Below are positions 48,167 through 57,475 of a stretch of 64,000 nucleotides of DNA, one piece after another. Position 1 is the first letter of the stretch. Each line of letters opens with the position of its first letter. The stretch is from Kazachstania africana CBS 2517. Taxonomy: Eukaryota; Ascomycota; Saccharomycetes; Saccharomycetales; Saccharomycetaceae. A program made the position numbers and the translations under genes. The notes under the pieces were generated by a model that was not told the DNA's origin, searched no databases, and saw only the letters and a program-made list of their open reading frames with translations. The DNA lies in assembly GCF_000304475.1 (NCBI RefSeq), contig NC_018945.1:124001-188000 (forward strand), given 5' to 3'.

Positions 48167-48412
48167 TAATTACTCTATCAAGAGTAGGGCTAATGCTATG
48201 ATTATAGTAAGATGATCCCAAGTAGTATAATTTTGATGTTAAATGGTTATTGACACCAAAGTGGTTGAAATCTTGTAATCATCTCATCTTAGCATCGCAA
48301 AGAAAAATAAAAAAGCTGAATTTGAAGAAAACCCCGAAGTCATACTTAAGATATGCTTCCGATTAACTGTTAGTCATTATAGTGTTAAGTAAGATAAGAA
48401 TAGTCAGAGCAG

Positions 48413-49294
48413 ATGCTGAGATCAACATTAAGCAGTTGGAGAGAGTATTTGACACCCATTACAAACAAGTCTACCTTCTTAGTGACGGGACAAATAACAC
48501 CGTTAGAGTTTCAGCATGCCGGTGATTACCTCGTGAGCATGTTCCCCATTTGGAAGTGGAATAATGATGGAAGCAACATTAATTTCAGAGATTTCTTGCC
48601 GCATGACAAGCAATTTTTGGTTTGTAGGAAGGTTCCCTGTCATGCAAGAGCGCAGAGTTTGATAGACGCCAGTGATAAGTATGATTTTGATAACGATGAG
48701 TTTGTGGATGGGAAAGATGGCGAAATTAACAAGGAGGAAGAAGAAAGCATCGATGATATCGACGAGCTTATTCAAGATATGGAGATTAAATCAGAAGATG
48801 ACGACGTAGTCAATGGGCATACGATGTTAAAAACGCATGCAAATGAAAACCAAAGATATTATGATTTATACATCACATATTCCACCTCGTACAGGGTTCC
48901 AAAAATGTATATAGTGGGATTTGGATGTGAAGGCACCCCATTGACCTCTGAGGAAATGTTTCAAGATATTACAATGGAATATAGAGATAAGACAGCTACC
49001 ATAGAAAAGTTACCTTTTTTCAAAGTTCCAATTTTATCTGTTTCTATTCATCCCTGCAAGCACGCAAACGTCATGAAGACTTTGCTGGAAAAAGTACGTT
49101 TGGTTAATCAAAAGAGAAGACGAGAATTGGAAGGACAAGAGAATCACATCCGTCATGATGATGACGAGTGGGAAGATCTGCAAGATGATGTTAACGATAC
49201 TCTTAAAATAGACCAGTATTTGGTTGTCTTTTTGAAATTTATAAGTAGTGTCACCCCCACAATCGAGCACGACTATACAATGGAAGGTTGGTAA
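48413..49294 (+). CDS. ATG3: Atg3, E2-like enzyme of Atg8 lipidation
   Basis: The 293-residue protein has the Atg3 fold: N-terminal amphipathic helix (STLSSWREYLTPI), FLVTGQITPLEFQHAGDYL, an acidic flexible region at about 85-140, the E2 core with YDLYITYSTSYRVPKMYIVG, and the active cysteine C215 in the family HPC-[KR]-HANVM motif. The C terminus has the conserved YTMEGW end. Atg3 accepts Atg8 from Atg7 and transfers it to phosphatidylethanolamine. S. cerevisiae Atg3 (YNR007C) is 310 residues. Confidence 0.97.
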   Translation: MLRSTLSSWREYLTPITNKSTFLVTGQITPLEFQHAGDYLVSMFPIWKWNNDGSNINFRDFLPHDKQFLVCRKVPCHARAQSLIDASDKYDFDNDEFVDGKDGEINKEEEESIDDIDELIQDMEIKSEDDDVVNGHTMLKTHANENQRYYDLYITYSTSYRVPKMYIVGFGCEGTPLTSEEMFQDITMEYRDKTATIEKLPFFKVPILSVSIHPCKHANVMKTLLEKVRLVNQKRRRELEGQENHIRHDDDEWEDLQDDVNDTLKIDQYLVVFLKFISSVTPTIEHDYTMEGW

Positions 49295-49436
49295 GATCGG
49301 AGTAAGGACAGTAACTTTTTCAACAAGACAAAAAAAGTTTAACAACTTTTATGCATGCATTTGTTCACATTTTATAAGGTGATTTGATAAAAATTTTTAA
49401 TTTGCAAAGCATATATAATTATATATGTACATATTT

Positions 49437-51296
49437 TCAGAGTTCTAAAAGGAGTTCTTCTTCGTGGACTGGTTCATGTTCTTCCTCTGGCTCCTCTTCC
49501 TTTTGAGGTTCTGTCACTTTACTTGCGGGAACCGTAGGGAACTCATATTGAGTGATGTTCTGTACGTTTGCTGATTTATTTTGTTCATTATTCACTTTGG
49601 TTGTGTCATTTTCCGATGGATACGGTAAAGTGACTTGAGGCTGTGCATGTGACGGTACTTCTTCAGTAGGGTACACTGGCTCGGACGGAATATTCATGAT
49701 TTCACTTTCCTTTGGATATGGAAGTGCTGCTGCTGTGCTTGCCATTTCTGAGGCAGTCTGTACCTCTAAATTTATATCTTGCAATTGATTAGCGTAAGTC
49801 GGTTGAGTCTCTAATGGTTTATTTACTTGCTGGTATTCATGAGCTGGTTCTTGTCTGTAGTACTGGGAAACGTGTTGCGGTTGAGCCTCCGTTTGTTGCG
49901 GTGGTGGTACATTAATCATTTCATGTGCTGCGTATGGATCAGAAGGCTGTGGTGGGAGAACGTATTGTTGTGAAAGATTAATATTTCTCAATTGTTCTTC
50001 CAATAGATTATCATAAATGTTCATAATATCACTAATCTTTGCATTCATGTCGATTAGTGTGTTGTATTTGTTGATCTTATCATTTAATGCATTATTTAAT
50101 TTGGGTTTTGATGCTATTACTTTTTGATAAAGTTTTTGCAATTGAGTGTCTTCTAAAATTTCAGACATCGATTGTGTTTTCATTCTTTCAACTAAAGAGG
50201 CAAAAAGATAAATATCTTCCTCTTCAGTTGCAGATAATTCAAATGACGGTGGTGTTTGCATCTGTTGCATGCGAAATTGTTGGTTTTGTAATTCTCTTCT
50301 TCTTTTTTCCTCTTCTGCCTCAACCAAACTTTGCTGGATGGCTGCTTTCAAGTCTGCATCCTCTTCATCTTCAAGAGCTTGCTGCTGCTGTACTTGTGGT
50401 TCTCTGGTATGTTGTATCACAGGTATTATTGGTTCTATAGATCCCGTGGATTCCTTTAATGAAAGTTCGATTGCTTTTCTTAATTGTTCTTCTTCATCAT
50501 AATCATCAGTCACTGAATCATTGCCTCTGTTCTTTCTTCTGTGTCTACGATTACGAGGCTTACCCTGTGATTTCTTGCTATCATGTTTCTTTAAATCATA
50601 ATCCTCGAAACAATTATCGCAAACTCTGACTTCTTCGTATATCCCTAAATCAGGTAACGGAATGAAATGGGAAGAATGATCCTGGCAAAAGATGCCACCA
50701 CACGACCGACAATGATGTCTTCTGTTTAGCATTGAGAATTTTCTTGAACAAATCATACAAGCATCAGAATCAATCCAATCTGCTGGAGTTTTCGAATCGA
50801 ACATTGCCATGGGAGAATTTACATCAGTGGCATGTTCAGGAAATTTAACACCACGGGAGATAAGCTTATCGTGAACCCTCGCGACATAATTTAACTGAGA
50901 GTCATTCTTAAATGCGATGTACAATTCGTAAAACATTTTACTTGTTAATTCTAATAACTCCTCTTTCTCGTAGCTATTATCGTTGGCTTTCAGAATTGTA
51001 TGCTCTAATAAATCCATGAATTCTCTTGAACATATTTCTACAATAAATGGCGTACCACCGTTTTTTATACAGACTTCTACCAACTTCCATGATGACAATT
51101 GTAAATTTGGGTTGTAAGAAGTATCGGCAATTCTTTTTTTCAATGATCTCATTACTTCCTTCGGTTGCAACTTACGAGACCTTATTACGTCTGAAATTTC
51201 CAGTGATAATGGGAGATCTATCTCACCATTTGGTATACTTTCGCTGGTTGCTCTAGCGATACTTACGTTAAGATCAGCAATACTTGTTATTGACAT
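49437..51296 (-). CDS. VPS27: Vps27, ESCRT-0 subunit
   Basis: The 619-residue protein (S. cerevisiae 622) has a VHS domain (about 1-145), a FYVE zinc finger (about 172-235, with RRHHCRSCGG binding PI3P), two ubiquitin-interacting motifs (EEQLRKAIELSLKES and DADLKAAIQQSLVE), a helical Hse1-binding core, and a Gln/Pro-rich C terminus with PSDP and PTVP motifs that recruit Vps23/ESCRT-I and a terminal LLLEL clathrin-box-like sequence. Vps27 sorts ubiquitinated cargo into multivesicular bodies. The upstream spacer carries Reb1 and Cbf1-type sites. Confidence 0.97.
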   Translation of the reverse strand: MSITSIADLNVSIARATSESIPNGEIDLPLSLEISDVIRSRKLQPKEVMRSLKKRIADTSYNPNLQLSSWKLVEVCIKNGGTPFIVEICSREFMDLLEHTILKANDNSYEKEELLELTSKMFYELYIAFKNDSQLNYVARVHDKLISRGVKFPEHATDVNSPMAMFDSKTPADWIDSDACMICSRKFSMLNRRHHCRSCGGIFCQDHSSHFIPLPDLGIYEEVRVCDNCFEDYDLKKHDSKKSQGKPRNRRHRRKNRGNDSVTDDYDEEEQLRKAIELSLKESTGSIEPIIPVIQHTREPQVQQQQALEDEEDADLKAAIQQSLVEAEEEKRRRELQNQQFRMQQMQTPPSFELSATEEEDIYLFASLVERMKTQSMSEILEDTQLQKLYQKVIASKPKLNNALNDKINKYNTLIDMNAKISDIMNIYDNLLEEQLRNINLSQQYVLPPQPSDPYAAHEMINVPPPQQTEAQPQHVSQYYRQEPAHEYQQVNKPLETQPTYANQLQDINLEVQTASEMASTAAALPYPKESEIMNIPSEPVYPTEEVPSHAQPQVTLPYPSENDTTKVNNEQNKSANVQNITQYEFPTVPASKVTEPQKEEEPEEEHEPVHEEELLLEL

Positions 51297-51543
51297 GGTT
51301 TCCCTATCAGGTGTTACAGAACTTTTGAATAATGTGAAAAGAATCTGTCAGCAAGTACTACTTCTATTAGAAAAGTAGTGAAGATTCAATCTCTGTTCCT
51401 AATCTATTGGATTAAATGTCTTTACAAGATTCTTGTCATGTACATAATATAAGCCCCACCACACTAACACATTAATTTGAAACTATGCCTTATGCGTGAA
51501 TTTCTGAAAATTCAAAAAGGAGTAGGGCAAGAGCATAAACATG

Positions 51544-51551
51544 TTACCCGG
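51544..51551 (+). promoter_or_regulatory. Reb1 site with nearby Cbf1-type site
   Basis: TTACCCGG matches Reb1 exactly and TCACGTG follows at 51569-51575. They lie 248-280 bp upstream of VPS27 and 145-177 bp past the CLN2 stop codon, so they could serve either initiation or termination. Confidence 0.45.
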
Positions 51552-51590
51552 TATTATCAATGGACGGGTCACGTGTACGCTAAGCACTCT

Positions 51591-51619
51591 GATGTGCTGT
51601 AAAACTGTAACAGCACATC
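51591..51619. repeat. Perfect 10-bp inverted repeat (hairpin) downstream of CLN2
   Basis: GATGTGCTGT (51591-51600) and ACAGCACATC (51610-51619) are exact reverse complements with a 9-base loop. In the CLN2 transcript this would form a stem-loop about 100-130 bases after the stop codon. Confidence 0.8.
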
Positions 51620-51720
51620 TGTATTGGTGATGTAGGCTCAATTGGCTCTAGATTTAATCGTGAAATAATATCTTTATTAGAATATAATTAAATTAAATAT
51701 ATCGTGCTGTATATATAATG

Positions 51721-53274
51721 TCATACCATGTTATTTACATTTCCGATGGCTAATGAGATCATGGAGGATCTATTACTGGATGCCGTACTATTGTTTGGTG
51801 AGCTGAATATGCCGGTATTTATAAATTTTGCCTTTGGTGGTATTTGATGAGCCATATGTTGTGCAGGGATTTCGTTCTCTTTGTTATTTTCACTAAAATA
51901 AAGATCGCCATTTTTATTGACATGATTATTATTATTTGGCAGACTTGCTACACTTATTGTACTTGTGCAAGCGCTTTCATTTTTATGTTGGAATGTGTAC
52001 ATTGTTGGTGTAATTGGAGAAGCTTGGCTCATCATTGCACTGAATACACTACTTTCTGATTGTGCACTTACGTTTCTCATAGGAGTGTAACTTTGATTTG
52101 AATAGACAGGAGATGGGATGGATGAAGAATGTTCTGAATTGCAGGTAGTGGCAGCGACTGTTGTGTTTCTTCTGGATAGATCGAGAGATGTTGCAATATG
52201 TAATCTTTTTTGTAAGTTGAAGTGATAATCTTTAACATTTTTGATGAAGTCAAGAATACCCTTTTGATCTTTATAGACTTCCAAAAGTGAAGATGGAATA
52301 TTTAAAATTGCAGTCATGAAGATGTTGGATAATTGTGTTTGTTTACTTATTGATGGTACTGGAGTTGGTAAAAAAGGGCCTTGATCTTGATTTGTGAATC
52401 TATTGATAATGGAGAAAAGACCATGAGCCATTTCGAAGATTTCAAAATCTAATAAATCGTATTGCCAAGTAGATAGATCGGTTAAAAATTTTTTCAAATT
52501 AATTAATTGAATTTTTAAATTTAAATCTTCATCTTCTTCTTCATTAACGTTGATATTTTCGTCATCTACGGTTGCATCACTATCCTGTGAAGATTGTGAT
52601 TGTCTCTTATTTAACCAGATCTTTTTCTGTTCCACCTGTCTTTCGTATAATTCATATTGAATCAAACAATTTTCATCGACATTTAATACGTAATCGTTAA
52701 TCATTGGTTCACAAATTTCCCAGTTTAAAGTATCCAAGATATGTCTTTCCATTTGTAAAAACATTGATTCATCGAAGATATCACTGCCACCACAATAATG
52801 TACGAGTTCACCTAATCTTGGAATTCTTGCTCTTGGATTTGGACCATAGAATCTGCCACCTGTAGGAACCACGACATTATTGATGACATGGTTACAACCA
52901 CCCCAAGTCTTTGCAGCTAACCAGAGACAGGTTGCCACTACTAATTTTGCTTGATCCTTAAGGACGACTCTCTTTGAACAGTAACGATCGTATAATCTTA
53001 CTGATTGGAAGAATACACCGTTAGTGACACGAGTCATGATTGACAATTCGAAAAGGAAAGATATGATTTGATGTCTTGTATTTTGAGGGTTCATTTCAGG
53101 TTGTTGATCTATCAACTTTGGGTTTGGTTTATATTTATTTGATTGAGTGATCATATCAGTTGCAATATCATTTTGATAATCTTGGATTGTTTCATAGTGT
53201 GCTAATAATTCTGAGTTTGATAATTCTATAGGGTAGTAGGTTTGCTTTGCTGTGACGACGAGGCCTGTAGACAT
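51721..53274 (-). CDS. CLN2: Cln2/Cln1, G1 cyclin
   Basis: The 517-residue protein has the Cln cyclin box ([99 protein letters not shown]) and a Ser/Thr/Asn-rich C-terminal region with PEST-like character ([22 protein letters not shown]) that would be phosphorylated for SCF-Grr1 turnover. S. cerevisiae has CLN1 (YMR199W, 546) and CLN2 (YPL256C, 545); adjacency to BBP1 and HFI1 marks the CLN2 position. SCB-type elements lie in the long upstream spacer. Confidence 0.95.
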   Translation of the reverse strand: MSTGLVVTAKQTYYPIELSNSELLAHYETIQDYQNDIATDMITQSNKYKPNPKLIDQQPEMNPQNTRHQIISFLFELSIMTRVTNGVFFQSVRLYDRYCSKRVVLKDQAKLVVATCLWLAAKTWGGCNHVINNVVVPTGGRFYGPNPRARIPRLGELVHYCGGSDIFDESMFLQMERHILDTLNWEICEPMINDYVLNVDENCLIQYELYERQVEQKKIWLNKRQSQSSQDSDATVDDENINVNEEEDEDLNLKIQLINLKKFLTDLSTWQYDLLDFEIFEMAHGLFSIINRFTNQDQGPFLPTPVPSISKQTQLSNIFMTAILNIPSSLLEVYKDQKGILDFIKNVKDYHFNLQKRLHIATSLDLSRRNTTVAATTCNSEHSSSIPSPVYSNQSYTPMRNVSAQSESSVFSAMMSQASPITPTMYTFQHKNESACTSTISVASLPNNNNHVNKNGDLYFSENNKENEIPAQHMAHQIPPKAKFINTGIFSSPNNSTASSNRSSMISLAIGNVNNMV

Positions 53275-53747
53275 TATTTATTGCGACGTTAGAAATTGAT
53301 ATAGATTATAGATTAGCAAAGTGATCTTCTTTTGATATGATAGTATTATAGGATGGATAATATTAGAATAAGACTGATCTGAATCAAGGATAATACATGA
53401 TTATACGTTTGAATATATATACCAGAGAGAGAGAGAAAATTTTTACATAATAAGTCGACACTTGTAGCTTGGAAGTATATCCAGAGTATAGTAATGGTAG
53501 TATCAAGTTTTAAATTGTTGTGTGGATATACATGATTACCATTAGCAGTAATAGAGGAAACGAAAAGCATGGACCAAAGCAGACGAGTCTTGTTCCTCGA
53601 GAACGTTTGTGACGCCAAAAGAGATATGCCAAGTAATGAAAAATGGTATTTTGTCAATAATTCGTGGCAACCTTTCAGAATTTCCTCACAACAATAAGTG
53701 GTTCCTTACGAGAAAAGACGGCAGAGAAGCGGAATAGAGTTTCGCAT

Positions 53748-53754
53748 TTTCGTG
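53748..53754 (-). promoter_or_regulatory. SCB (SBF-binding) element upstream of CLN2
   Basis: TTTCGTG is the complement of CACGAAA, 474-480 bp upstream of the CLN2 ATG, in the range where CLN2 SCBs are found in S. cerevisiae. Confidence 0.55.
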
Positions 53755-54127
53755 GCGGCGATTTTCTGTTTTCCCAATTGGCGGCGTGGGAAGCGAAGTG
53801 CAGCGAAGTGAAGCGCGTCTGCGACGGGAAGAGACTGTCCGAGGGACAAGGAGAAGGGCAGGGAGGTGATGGCCCAAAGGGGAAGCTGGCGCGGTTAGGA
53901 CTGTCATGGCCAGATTAGGACACGTGCACGTGACTTTGTACTGGGCAGACTAATTTTTTTGTGTTTTTTGTCATGTGATCTGATCTGCAATGAGAAAAGT
54001 AGCCACGAGGGAGACATTCTGGTACGTGAATGATCTGCACCGTTTTTGAGGTAGTTGTATTCTATTTTCGGCAGTCAGGAGGGCGTTGGTAGCAGGAGAG
54101 AGAGACACTACGGTAATGGGAGCACTC

Positions 54128-54134
54128 CACGAAA
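54128..54134 (+). promoter_or_regulatory. SCB element between CLN2 and BBP1
   Basis: CACGAAA is an exact SCB core. A CRCGAAA variant, CGCGAAA, follows at 54264-54270, closer to BBP1. Confidence 0.45.
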
Positions 54135-54389
54135 AATTAATCAAAGTTGTGGAACAGTCAAAGTATATACAGATGTATTCTTGAAGTAATTACAAGTTGT
54201 CTCGTTTCTTAGCGTCATACCTCTCGATGCATAGTCACTATCATTTTTTTAGTATATGACAGTCGCGAAATACTACTGGTGGTAACAAACGAGAAAAAAA
54301 ATATTATTACAAGAAGTAATCGCAACTACTTGATTCATAACTTCCTTCCATTACACAGAGTCCTAGAAAGTATCAGTCTTAACTCAAGT

Positions 54390-55385
54390 ATGTTTGGACA
54401 AACCAGTAAAATGGATTCCGAAACTGAAAATGGTACTTCGTCCGGGCTGTTCAAATGGACTATGGACGCTCTCTTTGGCACTAAGATATCTCCATCAAAG
54501 AAGTACAAACAGAATTTTTACTCTCAGGATGATACAAACTATAATAATATGAGACGCACGAGACTACAGAAATCAAGATCAAATTCATTTGATGGGTTTA
54601 GTCCCACGTTTTGTAATAAATACGATCTTCTTCACAATGACAAGACAGATTCCTTACCTTCATATCATGATGGGCTCGATAACTTGATGAGTCCCATACA
54701 TCTAGCGACGAAAAATAAAGGGCAGCACCATACAGATACTTTTGCTAATAAGAATTTAAAGAAGGATTATATCTTTCAATATAAATCTCCACAGAAAGAT
54801 GATCCATTGATATCGAGACTTTTTCATGATCCTAGGATACGAAAGGATGTCACAGATCACACCCAGGTCCCAGGTAAGTTCCCATCGCCGCTCAAGAGAC
54901 AACAGCAGCGGCAACAGGATCTTGTATCTAATAACGATTATAAACTACTATTAACTGATTTGAATGAAAATAATAAACTACTCTCAGATATTAGTAACGA
55001 AATTAAACAACAGAATGACATTGCCATAGATGTATTGAATAAAGAGAATGAGATGCTCAAATTAGAATTGGTAAAAAGGATTAACTATATCACTGAATTC
55101 AATGAAAGATATTTGAATTTAAGACAAAAATATAACACTTTGAAATTTGAAAATAGCGAAAATAAAGATAAAATAAACATGTTGATGGAAGATAAGACTT
55201 ATTTGAATGCCAGAATAATCAAATTAGAACAAACGATAAGTGGTTTAAACATCGAAAATGCAAGATTTAAAAATGAATCAAAATTTCCCATAAGAGATCG
55301 GTACCGGCACCCATCACGCTCAAATAATCACAACTTCGAGAGCGACAGCTCTTTGGACACGCAGTATTTGTTAAGGAATTTATAG
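54390..55385 (+). CDS. BBP1: Bbp1, spindle pole body component
   Basis: I start at 54390 (MFGQTSKMDSE); the frame is open to an ATG at 54279, and an ATG at 54411 in a better context (AAAATGG) is also possible. The conserved N-terminal block GLFKWTMDALFGTKISPSKKYK is diagnostic for Bbp1, as are DDPLISRLFHDP and PGKFPSPLKR. The C-terminal half is a coiled coil (about 175-300), and the protein ends DTQYLLRNL, like the family's DTDYLKNI. Bbp1 binds Mps2 and anchors the half-bridge and new spindle pole body in the nuclear envelope. S. cerevisiae Bbp1 (YPL255W) is 385 residues. Confidence 0.92.
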   Translation: MFGQTSKMDSETENGTSSGLFKWTMDALFGTKISPSKKYKQNFYSQDDTNYNNMRRTRLQKSRSNSFDGFSPTFCNKYDLLHNDKTDSLPSYHDGLDNLMSPIHLATKNKGQHHTDTFANKNLKKDYIFQYKSPQKDDPLISRLFHDPRIRKDVTDHTQVPGKFPSPLKRQQQRQQDLVSNNDYKLLLTDLNENNKLLSDISNEIKQQNDIAIDVLNKENEMLKLELVKRINYITEFNERYLNLRQKYNTLKFENSENKDKINMLMEDKTYLNARIIKLEQTISGLNIENARFKNESKFPIRDRYRHPSRSNNHNFESDSSLDTQYLLRNL

Positions 55386-55815
55386 ATATACGCTCATATG
55401 TAATAATATTAATATCAGTACTTACCATTCATTATACTCCCCCCCATATTGCATTCTATCTAGCCTTGTATCCACTGAGGGTAACACTCCATTCTTTGTT
55501 TTTTTTCAATTCTCGCTGGGAAATTTCAAAAAAAGAAGGCCAGAAAGTCGAATGTAAAATTGGTAAGGTAGCTGTATTTGGATAGTATCGCAAAGCAAAG
55601 AGAGAAAGCCTATCTCGAAGAGACAAAAGTTCTCTACTGATTTCACCATTTTCAATCACTCACTTCCATAATCTGGTATCTGCTGTTCACCTCTGCCATT
55701 TTTTTTGGTCCTACTCATTCTATCTCTCGTACATCCTCTAATAAAAAAGTGTGAAGAAAACAGTTACTTAGCACGTGATCTGTTTACCTCAAAATATTAA
55801 GCTCAAATATATTCA
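55386..55815. other. HFI1 promoter spacer
   Basis: This 430-bp spacer lies between two plus-strand genes. It has a C7 run near 55439 and a CACGTG (55772-55777) 39-44 bp before the HFI1 ATG. Nothing else stands out. Confidence 0.5.
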
Positions 55816-57174
55816 ATGTCGTCTTTAATACAGAAACAGCCAAAATCAATGACTCCAGGTGAGTTATCTATAACTCACAGCATGACGAGTTCTGCAAATG
55901 ATAGTTCAACACATGTCAAGAACGAACGATCATTGAATTTTATCGAAGAATCAAATAGAGATGAGGTAGATTTAAGTCAAAGACTGGATTTGAGCGTAAT
56001 GATAGAACAGTTCATTTCCTTTCTTGGTAGAGAGCATTGGGCCAAGTATGCACAGATTACTAGTCTGTTTATACTGGGTAAATTATCAAGAAAAGAGCTA
56101 TTAAATCAATTGAATGATATCTTCCAAAATATTAACGATGTACCTCGTTCTAAACTGATACGACTTCATAATCAATTACTACTGGGAATAATGACTAATT
56201 CATTGAAAGAATCTCCTTTGGGTTTGAAAGGTGATTTCGATCATCATTCAGGTTCTAATGGCAATAAGTCATGGGGATTCTCAAATGGTAGTGGCTCGTT
56301 GAATAGAAATATTCAAAAGAGAGTCGTTAAGCATAATTCTCAAATTGAAACTTATAAAAAAATTGTCATGTCATTGCCAACAAGTGATCGTAATAGGCTA
56401 AGATTAATAACAAAAGAAGCCGGTAAGAGAGGTTTCATATATTGTACTGTTTTACAGAACAGACTGAATAATATTCCTAAGATTCCAACGGTGAGTAACC
56501 CTGAAACATTGAAGAGAGTTAAAGCAAATAATCTCAAGACTCCATTAGAATGGTCACAAGATATAATGAATGGATTCAACGCACCTTTATCAACAGATAA
56601 TTTCTCCTTACCAGATTCTGATTCTTTATATTTGAAGATGACTGGTATCGCAAGAGAAAATGGTTTGGTCGGGACTATCGATACAAGATGCGTTGATATG
56701 GTTTCAAATGCTCTTGATCATTTCCTGAAGAGCATTATTGAATACGGTATCGACTCTGTTAGATACAGACAGAAACGTTATTCTGATTATTATGACTTGA
56801 ATGATGACGGCGTATATGTTCCAGTTGCCGATTTAAATAAAGAACGAAATGCAGTTTCCGATCTTGCGATTGCAGATGATGGTAATAAAATAGATAAGAT
56901 TTCACAATTCCCTAAAATTTCTTTGACCAATGAAGATATTTATAATGCGTTATCTATATTACCGAACCTCGTTGAGCCGACATCAGGAGCTTACCATAAT
57001 TTAACTACTAACGGGTTAGTGAACGATGATGAACTTGTGATAATGAAAAGTCAAATAGACGATTTACCTGAGTTCTCAAAAGAAAAGCCATTGTTTACTC
57101 CATTAAATGATAGAAACGTTGGTACGAGAGAGGAATTGAACTGGTTAATAAAAGACATTCTGACCGAAGAATAA
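55816..57174 (+). CDS. HFI1: Hfi1/Ada1, SAGA core structural subunit
   Basis: The 452-residue protein matches S. cerevisiae Hfi1 (YPL254W, 488). Conserved N-terminal segments include RLDLSVMIEQFISFLGREHWAKYAQ and LGKLSRKELLNQLNDIF. The histone-fold part in the second half (GLVGTIDTRCVDMVSNALDHFLKSIIEYGIDSVRYRQKRYSDYYDL) pairs with Spt7 in SAGA. The acidic C terminus has a small conserved end (REELNWLIKDIL). Hfi1 is needed for SAGA integrity and TBP-dependent activation. Confidence 0.95.
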   Translation: MSSLIQKQPKSMTPGELSITHSMTSSANDSSTHVKNERSLNFIEESNRDEVDLSQRLDLSVMIEQFISFLGREHWAKYAQITSLFILGKLSRKELLNQLNDIFQNINDVPRSKLIRLHNQLLLGIMTNSLKESPLGLKGDFDHHSGSNGNKSWGFSNGSGSLNRNIQKRVVKHNSQIETYKKIVMSLPTSDRNRLRLITKEAGKRGFIYCTVLQNRLNNIPKIPTVSNPETLKRVKANNLKTPLEWSQDIMNGFNAPLSTDNFSLPDSDSLYLKMTGIARENGLVGTIDTRCVDMVSNALDHFLKSIIEYGIDSVRYRQKRYSDYYDLNDDGVYVPVADLNKERNAVSDLAIADDGNKIDKISQFPKISLTNEDIYNALSILPNLVEPTSGAYHNLTTNGLVNDDELVIMKSQIDDLPEFSKEKPLFTPLNDRNVGTREELNWLIKDILTEE

Positions 57175-57475
57175 ATATGAAGAAGCATCACCTCTCTCTT
57201 TCTATACTCAAGTGACTGGTCTCATTTTATAAGTATGGCTGATACGTACCAAAGCCGGATTCTTTTCAACGAACGCTTCCCTCATTGAAATAAAGATTTT
57301 TAGATTTCTTTTTATTGATATTTAATTGTAATAATACAAGGCAGTTTGCTTCTTTGAACTATATACATTGTTTATACTATTTGGATGGTATCTCAATTGC
57401 ATATATGCAAACCCAGACGAGAAAAGTGTAGCTATGAGGGGCAATGATGACGCATCCTCTATGTTTGTCGTTTTC
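57175..57475. other. Convergent spacer between HFI1 and VIK1
   Basis: This 301-bp AT-rich spacer joins the 3' ends of two convergent genes. No feature is recognisable. Confidence 0.55.

Larger units (their letters stand above)
51297..51720. other. VPS27 promoter and CLN2 3' region
   Basis: This 424-bp spacer lies between two minus-strand genes. It includes a Reb1 site (51544-51551), a Cbf1-type TCACGTG (51569-51575) and a perfect 10-bp inverted repeat (51591-51619). It marks a synteny junction between a chromosome XIV-like and a chromosome XVI-like block. No centromere signature was found despite the TCACGTG. Confidence 0.55.
53275..54389. other. Divergent CLN2/BBP1 promoter
   Basis: This 1.1-kb spacer contains a GA repeat (53423-53436), an Xbp1-like CTCGAG (53596-53601), a GC-rich island (about 53740-53930), SCB cores (53748-53754, 54128-54134, 54264-54270) and two CACGTG-type sites around 53920-53933. 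No gene was recognised; the 84-codon open frame over the GC-rich island looks random. Confidence 0.6.

Noticed and set aside
51560..51720. Point centromere suggested by TCACGTG (CDEI-like) at a synteny junction
   Set aside because: No AT-rich 80-bp CDEII follows and no TGTTT...CCGAA-type CDEIII is present; it is better read as a Cbf1-type promoter site. Some post-duplication yeasts have unusual centromeres, so absence of the motif is not absolute proof.
53664..53918. 84-codon open frame in the CLN2/BBP1 spacer
   Set aside because: It coincides with the GC-rich island and has no domain or conserved feature; stop codons are rare there because of base composition.
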